Below, piece after piece: positions 9,899-19,110 of a stretch of 52,073 nt of DNA. Source of the stretch: Xanthomonas arboricola pv. guizotiae (lineage in GTDB: Bacteria > Pseudomonadota > Gammaproteobacteria > Xanthomonadales > Xanthomonadaceae); assembly GCF_002940205.1 (NCBI RefSeq), contig NZ_MDSK01000034.1:1-52073 (forward strand), given 5' to 3'. Below the pieces are notes generated by a model. The model worked only from the letters and a program-made list of their open reading frames with translations, had not been told where the DNA came from and ran no database searches. The position numbers were made by a program, and so were the translations under genes. Position 1 is the first letter of the stretch; each line of letters opens with the position of its first letter.

Positions 9899-9933
9899 CC
9901 AATCCCGAATCCCGACTGCCCAATCCCGGCTCC
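9899..9933 (-). repeat. GGGATTCGGG-type repeat just after terC stop
   Basis: On the minus strand, the terC stop is followed immediately by several GGGATT units. Second member of the stop-associated G-rich repeat family seen at 7289 and 25453. Confidence 0.65.
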
Positions 9934-10890
9934 TCAGTGCCCGGCCGGCCTGGGCGGGCGCAGCACGCTCAGCACGATGGTCGCAACCAGGATCGCCACC
10001 ACCACGCCCAGCGACACCAGCACCGGGATCTTGTACAGGTCGATGATCATCATCTTGGTGCCGATGAACACCAGGATCACTGCCAGGCCATACGGCAGCA
10101 GGTGGAAGCGGTCGGCCATGCCGGCCAGCAGGAAGAACATCGCGCGCAGGCCCAGCACCGCGAACACGTTGGAGGTGAGCACGATGAACGGGTCGGTGGT
10201 GATCGCAAAGATCGCCGGGATGCTGTCCACCGCGAAGATCACATCGATCACCGCAATCAGGATCAGCACCACGAACAACGGGGTGAACCAGCGCTTGCCG
10301 TCCTTGATCACGCTCAGCGCATGGCCGTGGTACTGCGGGCTCAGGCGCAGATGGCCGCGCATCCAGCGCAGCACCGGGTTGGCTTCCAGGTCCGGCTCCT
10401 TGCCGGCGGAGAACCACATCTTGATGCCGGTCAGCAGCAGGAAGGCGCCGAACACGTACAGCAGCCAATGGAACTTGGTCAGCAGCACCGAGCCGGCAAA
10501 GATCATGATCGCGCGCAGCACGATCGCGCCCAGCACGCCGATGATCAGCACGCGCTGGCGCTGCTCCTCGGGCACGCCGAAGTAGGTCATCACCATCAGG
10601 AACACGAAGATGTTGTCGACCGCCAGCGATTTCTCGACCAGATAGCCGGTCAGGAACTCCAGCCCGATGCGGTCGGCCGCCGCATCGCCCATGCTGCCCT
10701 GCAGGTACCACCACAGGCCGGCGTTGAAGGCCAGCGCCAGCAGCACCCAGCCTATGCTCCACCAGGTGGCTTCCTTGAAGGTGACCTTGTGGGCACCGCC
10801 GTGGCGCATCAGCACCAGATCGACCAACAGCGCCACGATCACCACGATCGCGAAGCCACCCCATAACCAGACATTGCCAATGGTTTGCAT
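9934..10890 (-). CDS. TerC family integral membrane protein (Alx-like)
   Basis: A 318-residue protein with about nine membrane segments and the TerC signatures FLTGYLVEKSLAVDNIFVF and VIFAVDSIPAIFAIT, whose acidic residues lie in the membrane and are thought to bind metal. Alx/TerC proteins export manganese or protect against metal stress, and this one sits behind a yybP-ykoY riboswitch, which senses Mn2+. That makes manganese efflux the best reading. ATG at 10890 (MQTIGNVWLW) is preferred over one 33 nt upstream because the hydrophobic segment begins directly after it. Confidence 0.93.
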   Translation of the reverse strand: MQTIGNVWLWGGFAIVVIVALLVDLVLMRHGGAHKVTFKEATWWSIGWVLLALAFNAGLWWYLQGSMGDAAADRIGLEFLTGYLVEKSLAVDNIFVFLMVMTYFGVPEEQRQRVLIIGVLGAIVLRAIMIFAGSVLLTKFHWLLYVFGAFLLLTGIKMWFSAGKEPDLEANPVLRWMRGHLRLSPQYHGHALSVIKDGKRWFTPLFVVLILIAVIDVIFAVDSIPAIFAITTDPFIVLTSNVFAVLGLRAMFFLLAGMADRFHLLPYGLAVILVFIGTKMMIIDLYKIPVLVSLGVVVAILVATIVLSVLRPPRPAGH

Positions 10891-10969
10891 ACAAGAATCC
10901 CGAAAGTGAAACGACCTGGACAACCGGTGGGCTGAGGCCTTGTGACACGGAAATCGTGGATTCCGGGTG

Positions 10970-11092
10970 ACGGACCTTCGCCTGCGCGGCGAAGGTCTCG
11001 CTCACAACCGGCCGGGCCGGTTGCCGTTGCACCGGAGCGCCTGATGGCAGGGCTCGTCATGACGGCGACAACGCTGGGAGCTACTCCCCTTC
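10970..11092 (-). promoter_or_regulatory. yybP-ykoY manganese riboswitch upstream of terC
   Basis: Reading the minus strand, the leader contains GGGGAGTAGC (11080-11089), the hallmark first loop of the yybP-ykoY class. It is followed by paired GC-rich arms (CAACCGGCCCGGCCGGTTG), the second conserved element GAGCGAGACC, and a strong hairpin (10974-10996, GACCTTCGCC / GGCGAAGGTC). It begins 202 nt upstream of the terC start, which fits control of an Alx/TerC gene. It also overlaps the promoter region of divergent rlmI. Recognised by eye, not by covariance model. Confidence 0.82.
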
Positions 11093-11151
11093 TGCGCCCG
11101 ATTCTGCGTGCCCGGGGCAGGCACGTCAATCCAGCCGGATACAATGGGCGG

Positions 11152-12318
11152 ATGAATACTCCTGTCCCCGTCGTCCGACTCAAGAATGCCTGGCGCTCCA
11201 GCCACCCGTGGATCTTCCAGAAGCTGGTGGAAAAGCCCGCCGCCAAGCCCAAACCCGGCACCATCGTCGATGTGGTCGGCGTGGACGGGGAATGGATCGG
11301 CCGCGGCTTCTACAACGGCCATTCGCGCATTGCCGTGCGCATCCTGGAGACCGACCAGGCGGTGCCGGTGGATGCGGGCTGGTTCTCGCGCAAGATCGCC
11401 GCGGCAGTGAGCCTGCGCCGCGACTGGCTCAAGCTCGATGGCGTGTCCGATGCCTGGCGCGTGGTGCACAGCGAAGGCGACGGCCTGTCCGGCCTGGTGG
11501 TGGACCGCTACGGCGACCTGGTGGTGGTGGAGTTCTTCGCCGCCGGCATGTTCCGCCACCGCGAATGGATCTACGAGGCGCTGCGCGAGCAGTTCCCGGG
11601 CTGCCGCTTCCACAGCTTCGCCGACGAACACGTGCAGAAGCAGGAAAGCTTCGATTTCCACGGCAACACCACCACCGAAGCGGCGGTGATCACCGAGTAC
11701 GGCATCAAGTTCCGCGCCGACCCGGCCGGTGCGCACAAGACCGGCTTCTTCGCCGACCAGCGCGAGAACCGCCAGTGGCTGAGCGAGCAGGTCGAAGGCA
11801 AGAGCGTACTGGACCTGTGCTGCAACACCGGCGGCTTTGCCGTATACGCGGCCGCCTGCGGCGCGTCCGAGGTGCTGGGCGTGGACATCGACGAAGACGT
11901 CATCGCCATTGCCAAGGGCAACGCCAAGCTCAATAACGTGCGGCCCAGGTTCGTGCAGGCCGATATCTTTCCGTGGCTGCGTGATGCCTCCAATCGCGGC
12001 GAGCAGTACGACGTGGTGATCCTGGACCCGGCCAAGATGACCCGCGACCGCGAGCAGGTGATTCCGGCGCTGAAGAAGTACCTGGACATGAACAAGCTGG
12101 CGCTGGGCGTGGTCAAGCCGGGCGGCCTGTTTGCCACCTTCTCGTGCACCGGCCTGGTGGCCGAGCAGGAGTTTCTGGACATGCTGCGGCGCGCCTCGTA
12201 TTTCTCCGGCCGCACCATCCAGATCCTCAAAGTGGCCGGTGCCGGCCCCGATCACCCGTTCATGGCGCACGTGCAGGAATCGCGGTATCTGAAAGCGGTG
12301 TTCTGCCGGGTGGTGTGA
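11152..12318 (+). CDS. rlmI: 23S rRNA (cytosine-C5) methyltransferase RlmI
   Basis: SAM-dependent methyltransferase of the RlmI/YccW family, which makes m5C in 23S rRNA. 388 residues: N-terminal PUA-like RNA-binding domain (about 1-75, beginning VRLKNAWRSSHPWIFQ), an EEHE-like linker, then a Rossmann fold with SAM motif LDLCCNTGGFAVYAA, GVDIDEDVI, the catalytic-loop motif VILDPAKM and the SCTG motif holding the cysteine. E. coli RlmI has DPPKF and SCSG at the last two sites, so these are conservative differences. ATG at 11152 follows GGGCGG; earlier in-frame codons fall in the terC riboswitch. Confidence 0.88.
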   Translation: MNTPVPVVRLKNAWRSSHPWIFQKLVEKPAAKPKPGTIVDVVGVDGEWIGRGFYNGHSRIAVRILETDQAVPVDAGWFSRKIAAAVSLRRDWLKLDGVSDAWRVVHSEGDGLSGLVVDRYGDLVVVEFFAAGMFRHREWIYEALREQFPGCRFHSFADEHVQKQESFDFHGNTTTEAAVITEYGIKFRADPAGAHKTGFFADQRENRQWLSEQVEGKSVLDLCCNTGGFAVYAAACGASEVLGVDIDEDVIAIAKGNAKLNNVRPRFVQADIFPWLRDASNRGEQYDVVILDPAKMTRDREQVIPALKKYLDMNKLALGVVKPGGLFATFSCTGLVAEQEFLDMLRRASYFSGRTIQILKVAGAGPDHPFMAHVQESRYLKAVFCRVV

Positions 12319-12334
12319 GGGCGCTCGCTGTGAG

Positions 12335-12362
12335 GCAGCGGGCAATGCGTAAAGCCCGCTGC
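12335..12362. terminator. Hairpin after rlmI
   Basis: GCAGCGGGC (12335-12343) pairs perfectly with 12354-12362, ten-base loop, 17 bp after the rlmI stop. There is no clear T-run, so termination is uncertain. Confidence 0.4.
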
Positions 12363-12604
12363 TCGCGTGTGTAGGTCGGTGGCAGGGCAGGGATGGCCGC
12401 TTTGAGGATGATGCGCGGTGGCGGCGGCCAGGCGGTCTTGCACGTGCGCGCCGCATCGCGTGGCCTGCGATGTGCCTGCAGCGCGGGAGCTGCCGTCATC
12501 GGAAGCGCCCAACCAGGGCAACACCTGTGCGTGATGGCACTGGTTGGTCGCCGCACGCGGCAGCCGGGAGTTCAACGCAGACATTCACTAGGGAGCGGCA
12601 GCCG

Positions 12605-12925
12605 ATGAGGTCCAGCGACGAAGACGAACGCAAGGCTTTGAGGCGCTTGCTGCGCGAGGTCGAGCGGCCGCATGCCAGCCTGCTGGCCAGCAACTGGCCG
12701 GTGTTCGGCGTGTGGCTGCTGTTTTCCGGTGCTTTCATGTACTTGTTCCAGACTGGCGACGGTTCGCCGCTGCATCCGCTGCTGCTGGCGCTGGGCTCCA
12801 CCTGTCTGGGCGTGTTCGGTGCGTGGATCGTGTTCCGCGCGGTATGGGCGCGGCAATGGCCGCATGTGCGCGAGCACATCGATGTGGACAGCGTGCGTGC
12901 GCGGCTGGCAGAGCTGGACGATTGA
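12605..12925 (+). CDS. Small two-segment membrane protein, unknown function
   Basis: 106 residues. A charged N-terminus (MRSSDEDERKALRRLLREVE) precedes two hydrophobic helices (about 38-55, FGVWLLFSGAFMYLF, and 65-85, LLLALGSTCLGVFGAWIVF), and a charged C-terminal tail (HIDVDSVRARLAELDD) follows. GGAG lies upstream of the ATG. I do not recognise the family. Convergent with the AvrXca/Svx gene, 26 bp away. Confidence 0.7.
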   Translation: MRSSDEDERKALRRLLREVERPHASLLASNWPVFGVWLLFSGAFMYLFQTGDGSPLHPLLLALGSTCLGVFGAWIVFRAVWARQWPHVREHIDVDSVRARLAELDD

Positions 12926-12951
12926 GCAGGCGGTGAGCGCGCAGCGCGCAC

Positions 12952-14802
12952 TCACCAGCCGGCCGGGCGAGCGGTGATCTCCGGCACCGCCTGGCGCAGA
13001 TCCGCACCGAACCCGGGCTTGAGCATCGTCTCCGAATCGATGAAGCCGTAGAACACGCCCTGCACCGGCGAGGCGCCCTGCTGCTCGATGTCGCCGCGCA
13101 GCTGTGCGGTGCCGCCCACGTTGATCGCGCCGAACGCGCCCGGGCCCTTGAACACGGTACTGGCCTGGGCGTTGGCGCCGATGGTGGCGCCCGGATGCCA
13201 CACGGTCAGCCCGCCGAGCACGGCGTTGCCCTGCACGGTGCCGCCCATCACCGTGGCATGGCCCTCGATGCGGGCATTACCCAGCACGCTGCCGGCCAGC
13301 ACCCGTGCAAATGGACCCACGTAGGCGCTGGAAGCGACATTGGCGGCATTGGCGACCCAGCCGCCACCATTTGCGTGGCGACGGCCCACCGGGGTGGGCG
13401 TGGCGGCATTGGGCTGGCTGCCGGCCGGGGCGGCATTGGTCAGGATGACGCTCCACGGGTAGCGGTAGATGGCGTAATACGACTGATCCCATTTGATTTT
13501 CTGCATGGTGGTGGGCGTGCCCATCACCATCAGATAGACCGCGCTATCGCCGCGCTTCAAGGCCACGCTCAGGCTGGCCCTGGCACCACGCTGCAAGGCG
13601 CTGTAACGCGCCTTGCCGGCACTGTCGATGATCACCACGCCCCAGCGCCAGTCCGAATCCGGGTTGGGGATACTGGCAGGGTCATTGACCAGGCCCGGGA
13701 GACCGGTGACAGCCGGGGCGCTCTGCACCTGGCCCTGGAAGGCGACCGTGATGCTGGTGGCGCCGGCGGCCGGAATCAGCTGCACAAGGTTGTAGCCCCA
13801 GCGCTGCGGTGCCCACTCGAACGGCACCCGATAGCGATTGGCCTGGCCGGCCACCGGATCGAGCACGGTCATGCGCAGCGCGCGGTCGCGGTTGTCCCAG
13901 TCCTGCGTTTGCTGCGGGTCGAAGGACAGATTGCTGCCGTAGCGGGCGCGGTATAACGCACCCTGGTCGCTGCCATCGGGATTGGTGTAGTCCCAGTTGA
14001 CGTTGCGCATGGCCCAGTCGCCGAACACATCGTTCATCTGCGCCTGGCTCCAGCCCATGTTCGTCTTGATCACCGAAAATGGATCGGTGGTGCGGCGTAG
14101 CGGGTTGTCGATGCGCGGGGCCTTGCTCCACATGTCGTTGATGATGGAGTAGCCATAGCGATCCTTGAGGTACTCCATGAACTGCCAGTTGCAGTAGTTG
14201 TCGCGGGTGGAACCCAGGTACAGGTGCGGATAATTCACCAGCATGCTCGAGCAATGCACCTCGCTGGCATGGAATTCCGGCATCTGATGGGCCATCCAGT
14301 TGGCATGCGATTCCCAGATCCAGCCGGTGTAGTCGGACTCCTGCAGGCCCCCGGCCTGGTACTGCAAGGCGTGGGTAAATTCATGCGCCAGCCCCCAGTG
14401 ATCGCGCAATCCGCCCGGGCCGATGCGCATCATCATGCCAGCGGTGCTGGTGATGCCGCCGATCAGGCCAAAGCGGGGGTCGATGTAGAGATTGGCCTTG
14501 TACTTGGTACTGGCGTTGCAGAACGGCTCTGGAAACCTGATGCGATTGAGATAGATGTCCCAGACCTGTTCGAGATACTCGCCAGCAGCGCGCACGTCGG
14601 CACCGGAAATCCCGTTACCGCTCCATCGGAACGCAAAATGCGCAGTCTGGTAACGCACCCCGGGCATGTTCACTTCCGCGGCGCCGACCATCCAGTTGCC
14701 GGCAGTGCAGGCGGCACTTGCAGAGGAGGCGGTGCCAAGACCCATGGCGATCAGGACAGGCGTGAACCAGCGTCGGGCATGCACGCGTCGTGAGTCGGAC
14801 AT
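12952..14802 (-). CDS. AvrXca/Svx-like secreted zinc metalloprotease
   Basis: A 616-residue secreted protein. Signal peptide MSDSRRVHARRWFTPVLIAM...ASA, then a gluzincin-type zinc site, HEFTHALQ (HExxH), followed by GWIWESHANWMAHQMPE, in which a Glu in the downstream helix could be the third ligand. The architecture matches the family founded by avrXca of Xanthomonas and Svx of Pectobacterium, which is secreted through the type II pathway and contributes to virulence. The C-terminal part (about 480-580) contains imperfect repeats such as GSVLGNARIEGHATVMGGTV, which resemble a left-handed parallel beta-helix. Start ATG 14802 has AGGAG upstream. Family assignment is from memory of these sequences. 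Confidence 0.8.
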   Translation of the reverse strand: MSDSRRVHARRWFTPVLIAMGLGTASSASAACTAGNWMVGAAEVNMPGVRYQTAHFAFRWSGNGISGADVRAAGEYLEQVWDIYLNRIRFPEPFCNASTKYKANLYIDPRFGLIGGITSTAGMMMRIGPGGLRDHWGLAHEFTHALQYQAGGLQESDYTGWIWESHANWMAHQMPEFHASEVHCSSMLVNYPHLYLGSTRDNYCNWQFMEYLKDRYGYSIINDMWSKAPRIDNPLRRTTDPFSVIKTNMGWSQAQMNDVFGDWAMRNVNWDYTNPDGSDQGALYRARYGSNLSFDPQQTQDWDNRDRALRMTVLDPVAGQANRYRVPFEWAPQRWGYNLVQLIPAAGATSITVAFQGQVQSAPAVTGLPGLVNDPASIPNPDSDWRWGVVIIDSAGKARYSALQRGARASLSVALKRGDSAVYLMVMGTPTTMQKIKWDQSYYAIYRYPWSVILTNAAPAGSQPNAATPTPVGRRHANGGGWVANAANVASSAYVGPFARVLAGSVLGNARIEGHATVMGGTVQGNAVLGGLTVWHPGATIGANAQASTVFKGPGAFGAINVGGTAQLRGDIEQQGASPVQGVFYGFIDSETMLKPGFGADLRQAVPEITARPAGW

Positions 14803-15324
14803 GGTGGTGCTCCTGCCAAGCTGGAAGAGAGGTGTGTCGCAATGCGAATGACAGACACTGGCCGAGCCCATGTCCGCGATGCCGCACAACGTGGGCGTCG
14901 TCCTAGCCTCGCAGAGCGCAGTGCGGGGAAGCTGTCGTGACTGCGCTGATGCCGACATCGCTTCGTGCAAGCGCGTGTGCCATGAGGCAAGCTGAGTGCG
15001 GCAGGACGACGACAGAACAGCCTGACGCGCTGCACGCGGCACCTGCCTTCGCTGTGCAGCGCTGCATGAGGCAACCACAGCCTGTGCAGACGCTCGCCAC
15101 CAACGCAGAGCTGCAGCGTGGTGGTCGTTCGGTGGTCACGCAGCGCGCGGACGTCATGGCCGGCAGTCCATGCAGCTTGCGCGGCGCGGGTGCGCACCTG
15201 CCCACCCTGGCAGCGCGTTGACCAGCATCCCCGGGAATCACCTCACACTGAAGGGCACCGCGGGGTCCCGCCAAGGCGCTGCCCCCATTCCGCACCAGTG
15301 GCCCGTCCTGAAGCGAGTGACCGT
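14803..15324. other. Divergent promoter region, no gene recognised
   Basis: 522 bp between the divergent protease and glycerate kinase genes. It must carry both promoters. Open frames here have no family features; no strong hairpin or repeat seen. Confidence 0.55.
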
Positions 15325-16494
15325 ATGAAGATCGTGATCGCACCCGATTCCTACAAGGAAAGCCTGTCCGCGCTGGAGGTGGCCACCCAGATCGAGGCCG
15401 GCTTCCGCGAGGTGTTCCCCGACTGGCAATACCGCAAGGTGCCGGTGGCCGATGGCGGCGAAGGCACGGTCGACGCGCTGGTGGCGGCCACCGGCGGGCG
15501 GGTGATCGACTGCACGGTCAGCGGCCCGCTCGGTACCCCCGTGCAGGCGTTCTTCGGCTTGACCGGCGATGGCCGCACCGCGGTGATCGAGATGGCCGCC
15601 GCCAGCGGCCTGGCGCTGGTGCCGGCGGCCGCGCGCGACCCGCTTTGTACCAGCAGCGCTGGCGTGGGCGAACTGATCCTGGCCGCGCTGGATGCCGGTG
15701 CGCGGCGTTTGATCATCGGCATCGGCGGCAGCGCCACCAACGACGGCGGCGCCGGCCTGGCGCAGGCGCTGGGCGTGCGCCTGCTGGATGCGCAGGGCGA
15801 GTCGATCGGCCCCGGCGGCGGCGCGCTGGCGACGCTGGCGCGGATCGACACGCAGGATTTGGACCTGCGGCTGCAGGACTGCCAGTTCGAAGTGGCCTGC
15901 GATGTGGACAACCCGCTGATCGGCCCGACCGGCGCCTCGGCGGTGTTCGGCCCGCAGAAGGGCGCCACCCCCAGCATGGTGCGCCAGCTCGACAGCAACC
16001 TGCAGCACTACGCCGAGGTGCTGCAACGCGACCTGGGCCTGCGCCTGCACGAGCTGCCCGGTGGCGGTGCGGCCGGCGGCCTGGGCGCGGCGCTGGTGGC
16101 CTTTCTGGGCGCGCGGTTGCGGCCCGGTGTGGAGATCGTGGCGCAGGCGCTCGGGCTGGACGCATTGATCGCCCAGGCCGATCTGGTCATCACCGGCGAA
16201 GGCCGCCTGGACAGCCAGAGCCTGTACGGCAAGACCCCGGTGGGCGTGGCGCGGCTGGCGCAGCGGCACGGCAAGCCGGTGATCGCCATCGCCGGTTGCC
16301 TGGGCAATGGCGCCGCGCTGCTGCATGGGCATGGCATCGATGCGATGTTTGCGGTGGTGCATCGCGCCTGCACGGTGGAGCAGGCGCTGGCCGAGGCCGC
16401 CGGCAACGTGCGCGTCGCCGCACGCAATGTGGCCGCGGCGCTGCAGGTGGGCCAGGCCTTGGCGCAGCGGCCTGCGAGCGCGGACCTGCGCTGA
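15325..16494 (+). CDS. Glycerate kinase (GlxK/GarK type)
   Basis: Phosphorylates D-glycerate with ATP, feeding glycolate, glyoxylate or aldarate carbon into central metabolism. 389 residues, the family's usual size (about 380). Starts with the diagnostic MKIVIAPDSYKESLSALEVA and carries VPVADGGEGTVDAL, IGIGGSATNDGGAGLAQALG, ACDVDNPLIGPTGASAVFGP, PGGGAAGGLGAAL and DLVITGEGRLDSQSLYGK. Start ATG 15325 is set by the family N-terminus; the frame is open upstream. No partner gene of glycerate metabolism is adjacent. Confidence 0.95.
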   Translation: MKIVIAPDSYKESLSALEVATQIEAGFREVFPDWQYRKVPVADGGEGTVDALVAATGGRVIDCTVSGPLGTPVQAFFGLTGDGRTAVIEMAAASGLALVPAAARDPLCTSSAGVGELILAALDAGARRLIIGIGGSATNDGGAGLAQALGVRLLDAQGESIGPGGGALATLARIDTQDLDLRLQDCQFEVACDVDNPLIGPTGASAVFGPQKGATPSMVRQLDSNLQHYAEVLQRDLGLRLHELPGGGAAGGLGAALVAFLGARLRPGVEIVAQALGLDALIAQADLVITGEGRLDSQSLYGKTPVGVARLAQRHGKPVIAIAGCLGNGAALLHGHGIDAMFAVVHRACTVEQALAEAAGNVRVAARNVAAALQVGQALAQRPASADLR

Positions 16495-16886
16495 CGGCAG
16501 CGCGCGATGCCGCGCTCGCAGGCTGTGCACCAGGCCGTCGACACGCGATCCACTGGCGTGGTTCGCCTGAGGCGTGAGCGCAGCACGGGACGCTGCGCCG
16601 TCACGCACGCAGCGAACGTGCCACCGTGTCCTGCTGGATGACCGCGTGCAGCGCATCGCAGAACTCTGCGGCGTGGACCTGCGCACTACCGACGACCGCG
16701 TGCGCCTGTATCTGGCCTTGCAGATGCGCCACGACGGCGCGAATGCGCGACCGGGCCCGCCCCGTGACGGGGCGCATGCGCTGCGCACAACGCATCTTCT
16801 GTGCGATGGCGCACGCAACGCTGCGTTGGCAGGTATGTGCGGTCCGCTAGACTGCCCGGATTGCCCGGGGCAAAGCGAGCATTTCA
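16495..16886. other. Intergenic, no gene recognised
   Basis: 392 bp between glycerate kinase and the GGDEF gene. I see no recognisable gene, terminator or repeat; the short open frames are compositionally ordinary for high-GC DNA. Confidence 0.5.
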
Positions 16887-18635
16887 TTGAGCCACTGCGA
16901 CGCCGCCGTGTCATCCACCTCCCGCGAGGCCGAGCGGCTGTCGCGGCTGGCGCTGCTGCAGGTCGTCGATACCGATGCCGAGCCGTTCTTCGATGCGCTG
17001 GCCGCCGCCGCGCAGGCGATCGCCGGCACGCCGATCGCGCTGGTGTCGCTGGTGGACGAACGTCGCCAGTGGTGGAAGGCCAATATCGGCCTGCCCGACG
17101 CCAGCGAAACCCCACGCGAACTCGCGTTCTGCGCCTACACCATCCAGGACGATGCGGTGATGGAAGTACGCGATGCGCCGGCCGATCCGCGCTTTCGCGA
17201 CAACGCGCTGGTCACCGACGCGCCGGGGATCCGTTACTACGCCGGTGCGCCGATCGTGTTGTCCGACGGCTTGCGCATGGGCACGGTGTGCGTGATCGAC
17301 CAGCGCCCGCGCGCGCTGGAGCCGGCGCAACTGGCCGCCTTGCAGCAGCTGGCCAGGGTTGCCGCCGAAGGCCTGGAGCAGCGCCGGCTGATGCTGGAGC
17401 GTCAGGCGGCCAACGAACAGCTGCAGCAACGCCTGCGCGAGAGCGAAGCGTTCCTGGAACGCACCGGCCGGGTCGCCGGCGTCGGCGGTTGGGAAGTGGA
17501 CGTGGCCAGCGGCACCCTGACCTGGTCGGATCAGACCTGCCGCCTGCACGACCTGCCGGCGGGTTACCGGCCGACCCTGGCCGAGGGGATCGGCTTCTAT
17601 CTGCTCGATGCGCGCGCGGTCATCACCGAGGCGGTCGAGGCCTGCGTGCGCGATGGCACGCCCTGGGATCTGGAACTGCCGCTGGTCAGCGCCACCGGCC
17701 GGCAGCTGTGGGTGCACAGCACCGGCTCGGCAGAGCATGTGGAGGGGCGCACCCGCCTGATCGGCGCGATCCAGGACGTCACCGACCGCCATCGCGCGGT
17801 GGATGCGCTGGCCGCCAGCGAACGCAAGTTCCGCAACATGTTCCAGTACAGCCTGGGCCTGATCTGCACCCACGACATGGAAGGCCGCCTGATCAGCGTC
17901 AATCCGGCCGCCGCGCGCTCGCTGGGCCGCAGCGTGGACGAGATGGAAGGCCGCTCGCTGCTGCAATTCATCCGTCCCGAGCGGCACGCCGCCTTTCAGG
18001 GCTATCTGTCGCGGATGGTGCTCGACGGCCAGGACGCCGGCGTGATCGAGCTGGTCGCCAGCGATGGCAGCCTGCGCCACTGGCAGTACCGCAACGTGCT
18101 GGACGTGGAGGCCGACGCCACCATCGTGCTGGCGCACGCCCAGGACATCACCAACCAGTACCAGCAGGAGAAGCAGCTGCTGGAATGGTCGTTCACCGAC
18201 CCGCTCACCAACTGCTACAACCGCCGCTTCCTGGACGAACTGGACAAGCGCGACCCCAGTGTGCGCTGGGGCTGCGTGGTGGTGGATCTGGACAAGTTCA
18301 AACTGGTCAACGACACCTATGGCCACCAGCGCGGCGATGAGGTGCTGGTGCAGATGGCCTGGTTCCTCAATCACCCGCTGCGTCGCCAGGACCACCTGGT
18401 GCGGCTGGGCGGCGATGAATTCCTGGTGCTGCTGCACGCGGCCAGCGAGCCGCAGCTGGAAGAGCTGGTGCGCACCTACCTCGCGGCCAGCGATGAGGCG
18501 CCGATCCTGTTCACCCTGGGCACCGCCTTGCGCCAGCCGGGCGAGGCACTGAGCGCGGTGCTCGACCGCGCCGACCATTCGCTCTATGCGATTCGGCGCG
18601 CGCGCCGCGGCACGGGCGTCAACGACCAGCGCTAG
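16887..18635 (+). CDS. GAF-PAS-PAS-GGDEF diguanylate cyclase
   Basis: Predicted diguanylate cyclase of 582 residues with no membrane segment. GAF domain about 10-165 (LVSLVDERRQWWKANIGLP, PIVLSDGLRMGTVCVID), first PAS about 185-305, second PAS about 315-430 (RKFRNMFQYSLGLICTHDMEG), then a GGDEF domain about 435-580 with DPLTNCYNRRFLDELD, VVDLDKFKLVNDTYGH and the intact active site LGGDEFLVLL. The GAF resembles those of cyclases that bind small ligands or sense redox. No RxxD inhibitory site is visible at the expected place. The frame opens with TTG at 16887; GTG at 16908 is an alternative. Product would be cyclic di-GMP, which controls virulence and motility in Xanthomonas. Confidence 0.9.
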   Translation: MSHCDAAVSSTSREAERLSRLALLQVVDTDAEPFFDALAAAAQAIAGTPIALVSLVDERRQWWKANIGLPDASETPRELAFCAYTIQDDAVMEVRDAPADPRFRDNALVTDAPGIRYYAGAPIVLSDGLRMGTVCVIDQRPRALEPAQLAALQQLARVAAEGLEQRRLMLERQAANEQLQQRLRESEAFLERTGRVAGVGGWEVDVASGTLTWSDQTCRLHDLPAGYRPTLAEGIGFYLLDARAVITEAVEACVRDGTPWDLELPLVSATGRQLWVHSTGSAEHVEGRTRLIGAIQDVTDRHRAVDALAASERKFRNMFQYSLGLICTHDMEGRLISVNPAAARSLGRSVDEMEGRSLLQFIRPERHAAFQGYLSRMVLDGQDAGVIELVASDGSLRHWQYRNVLDVEADATIVLAHAQDITNQYQQEKQLLEWSFTDPLTNCYNRRFLDELDKRDPSVRWGCVVVDLDKFKLVNDTYGHQRGDEVLVQMAWFLNHPLRRQDHLVRLGGDEFLVLLHAASEPQLEELVRTYLAASDEAPILFTLGTALRQPGEALSAVLDRADHSLYAIRRARRGTGVNDQR

Positions 18636-18641
18636 CGTCTA

Positions 18642-18670
18642 CCGATCCGATCCGATCCGATCCGATCCGG
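18642..18670. repeat. CCGAT pentanucleotide microsatellite
   Basis: Five perfect tandem CCGAT units plus a partial one, starting 7 bp after the GGDEF stop. A candidate slippage site; no coding role seen. Confidence 0.9.
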
Positions 18671-19008
18671 ACGCGGGACGGTGGGCGTTGGCTGGGACGC
18701 GTTCGAGCAACCACAAGGACTCCTGCACGCTGGACTGCGAGTTCTACAACGAAGCCACCTGTTCAGCCCGATCGGGCGCAAGATCGGCAGAAGACGCGTT
18801 CGATTTCTGAGCCGACCTTCGCCTGCCGCATGTGACCAGAATGCGGCTCTACACCTCTCATCGGAATGGACACCTTCGGCCGTCATCGTCTCAGCCGCAA
18901 GAGCAGCTCCGCTGTGAGTACCGCAGTTGCGCGCAAACGCACCCCCGGCCTTGGGATCCGGGGGACATCGCCGGAGCGGCTGCATTCTGGCTAGCACACG
19001 CGCAACGC

Positions 19009-19071
19009 TTCGCTTGATGAGCCACCACTTTCCGAGCTATCGGCTAAATGCCAGGGGTTGTGCGCTACGTT
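19009..19071 (+). promoter_or_regulatory. Partial PIP box with -10 element before candidate effector
   Basis: TTCGC (19009-19013) is a perfect PIP half-site for HrpX. After 15 bases stands TTTCC (19029-19033), a poor second half with two mismatches. TACGTT (19066-19071) fits the YANNNT -10 motif and lies 32 bp downstream, the spacing known for HrpX promoters. Suggestive only. Confidence 0.35.
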
Positions 19072-19110
19072 CAGAACGACAACGACCGTCGTCGTGCACT
19101 ACCGGATTTT

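Noticed and set aside
8747..11032. Single 761-codon minus-strand frame across rhomboid and terC
   Set aside because: Only its last 262 codons match a family (rhomboid); the rest runs through terC in the wrong frame.
19009..19033. Full PIP box for the candidate effector
   Set aside because: Only the first half is perfect; the second has two mismatches, so I report it as partial.
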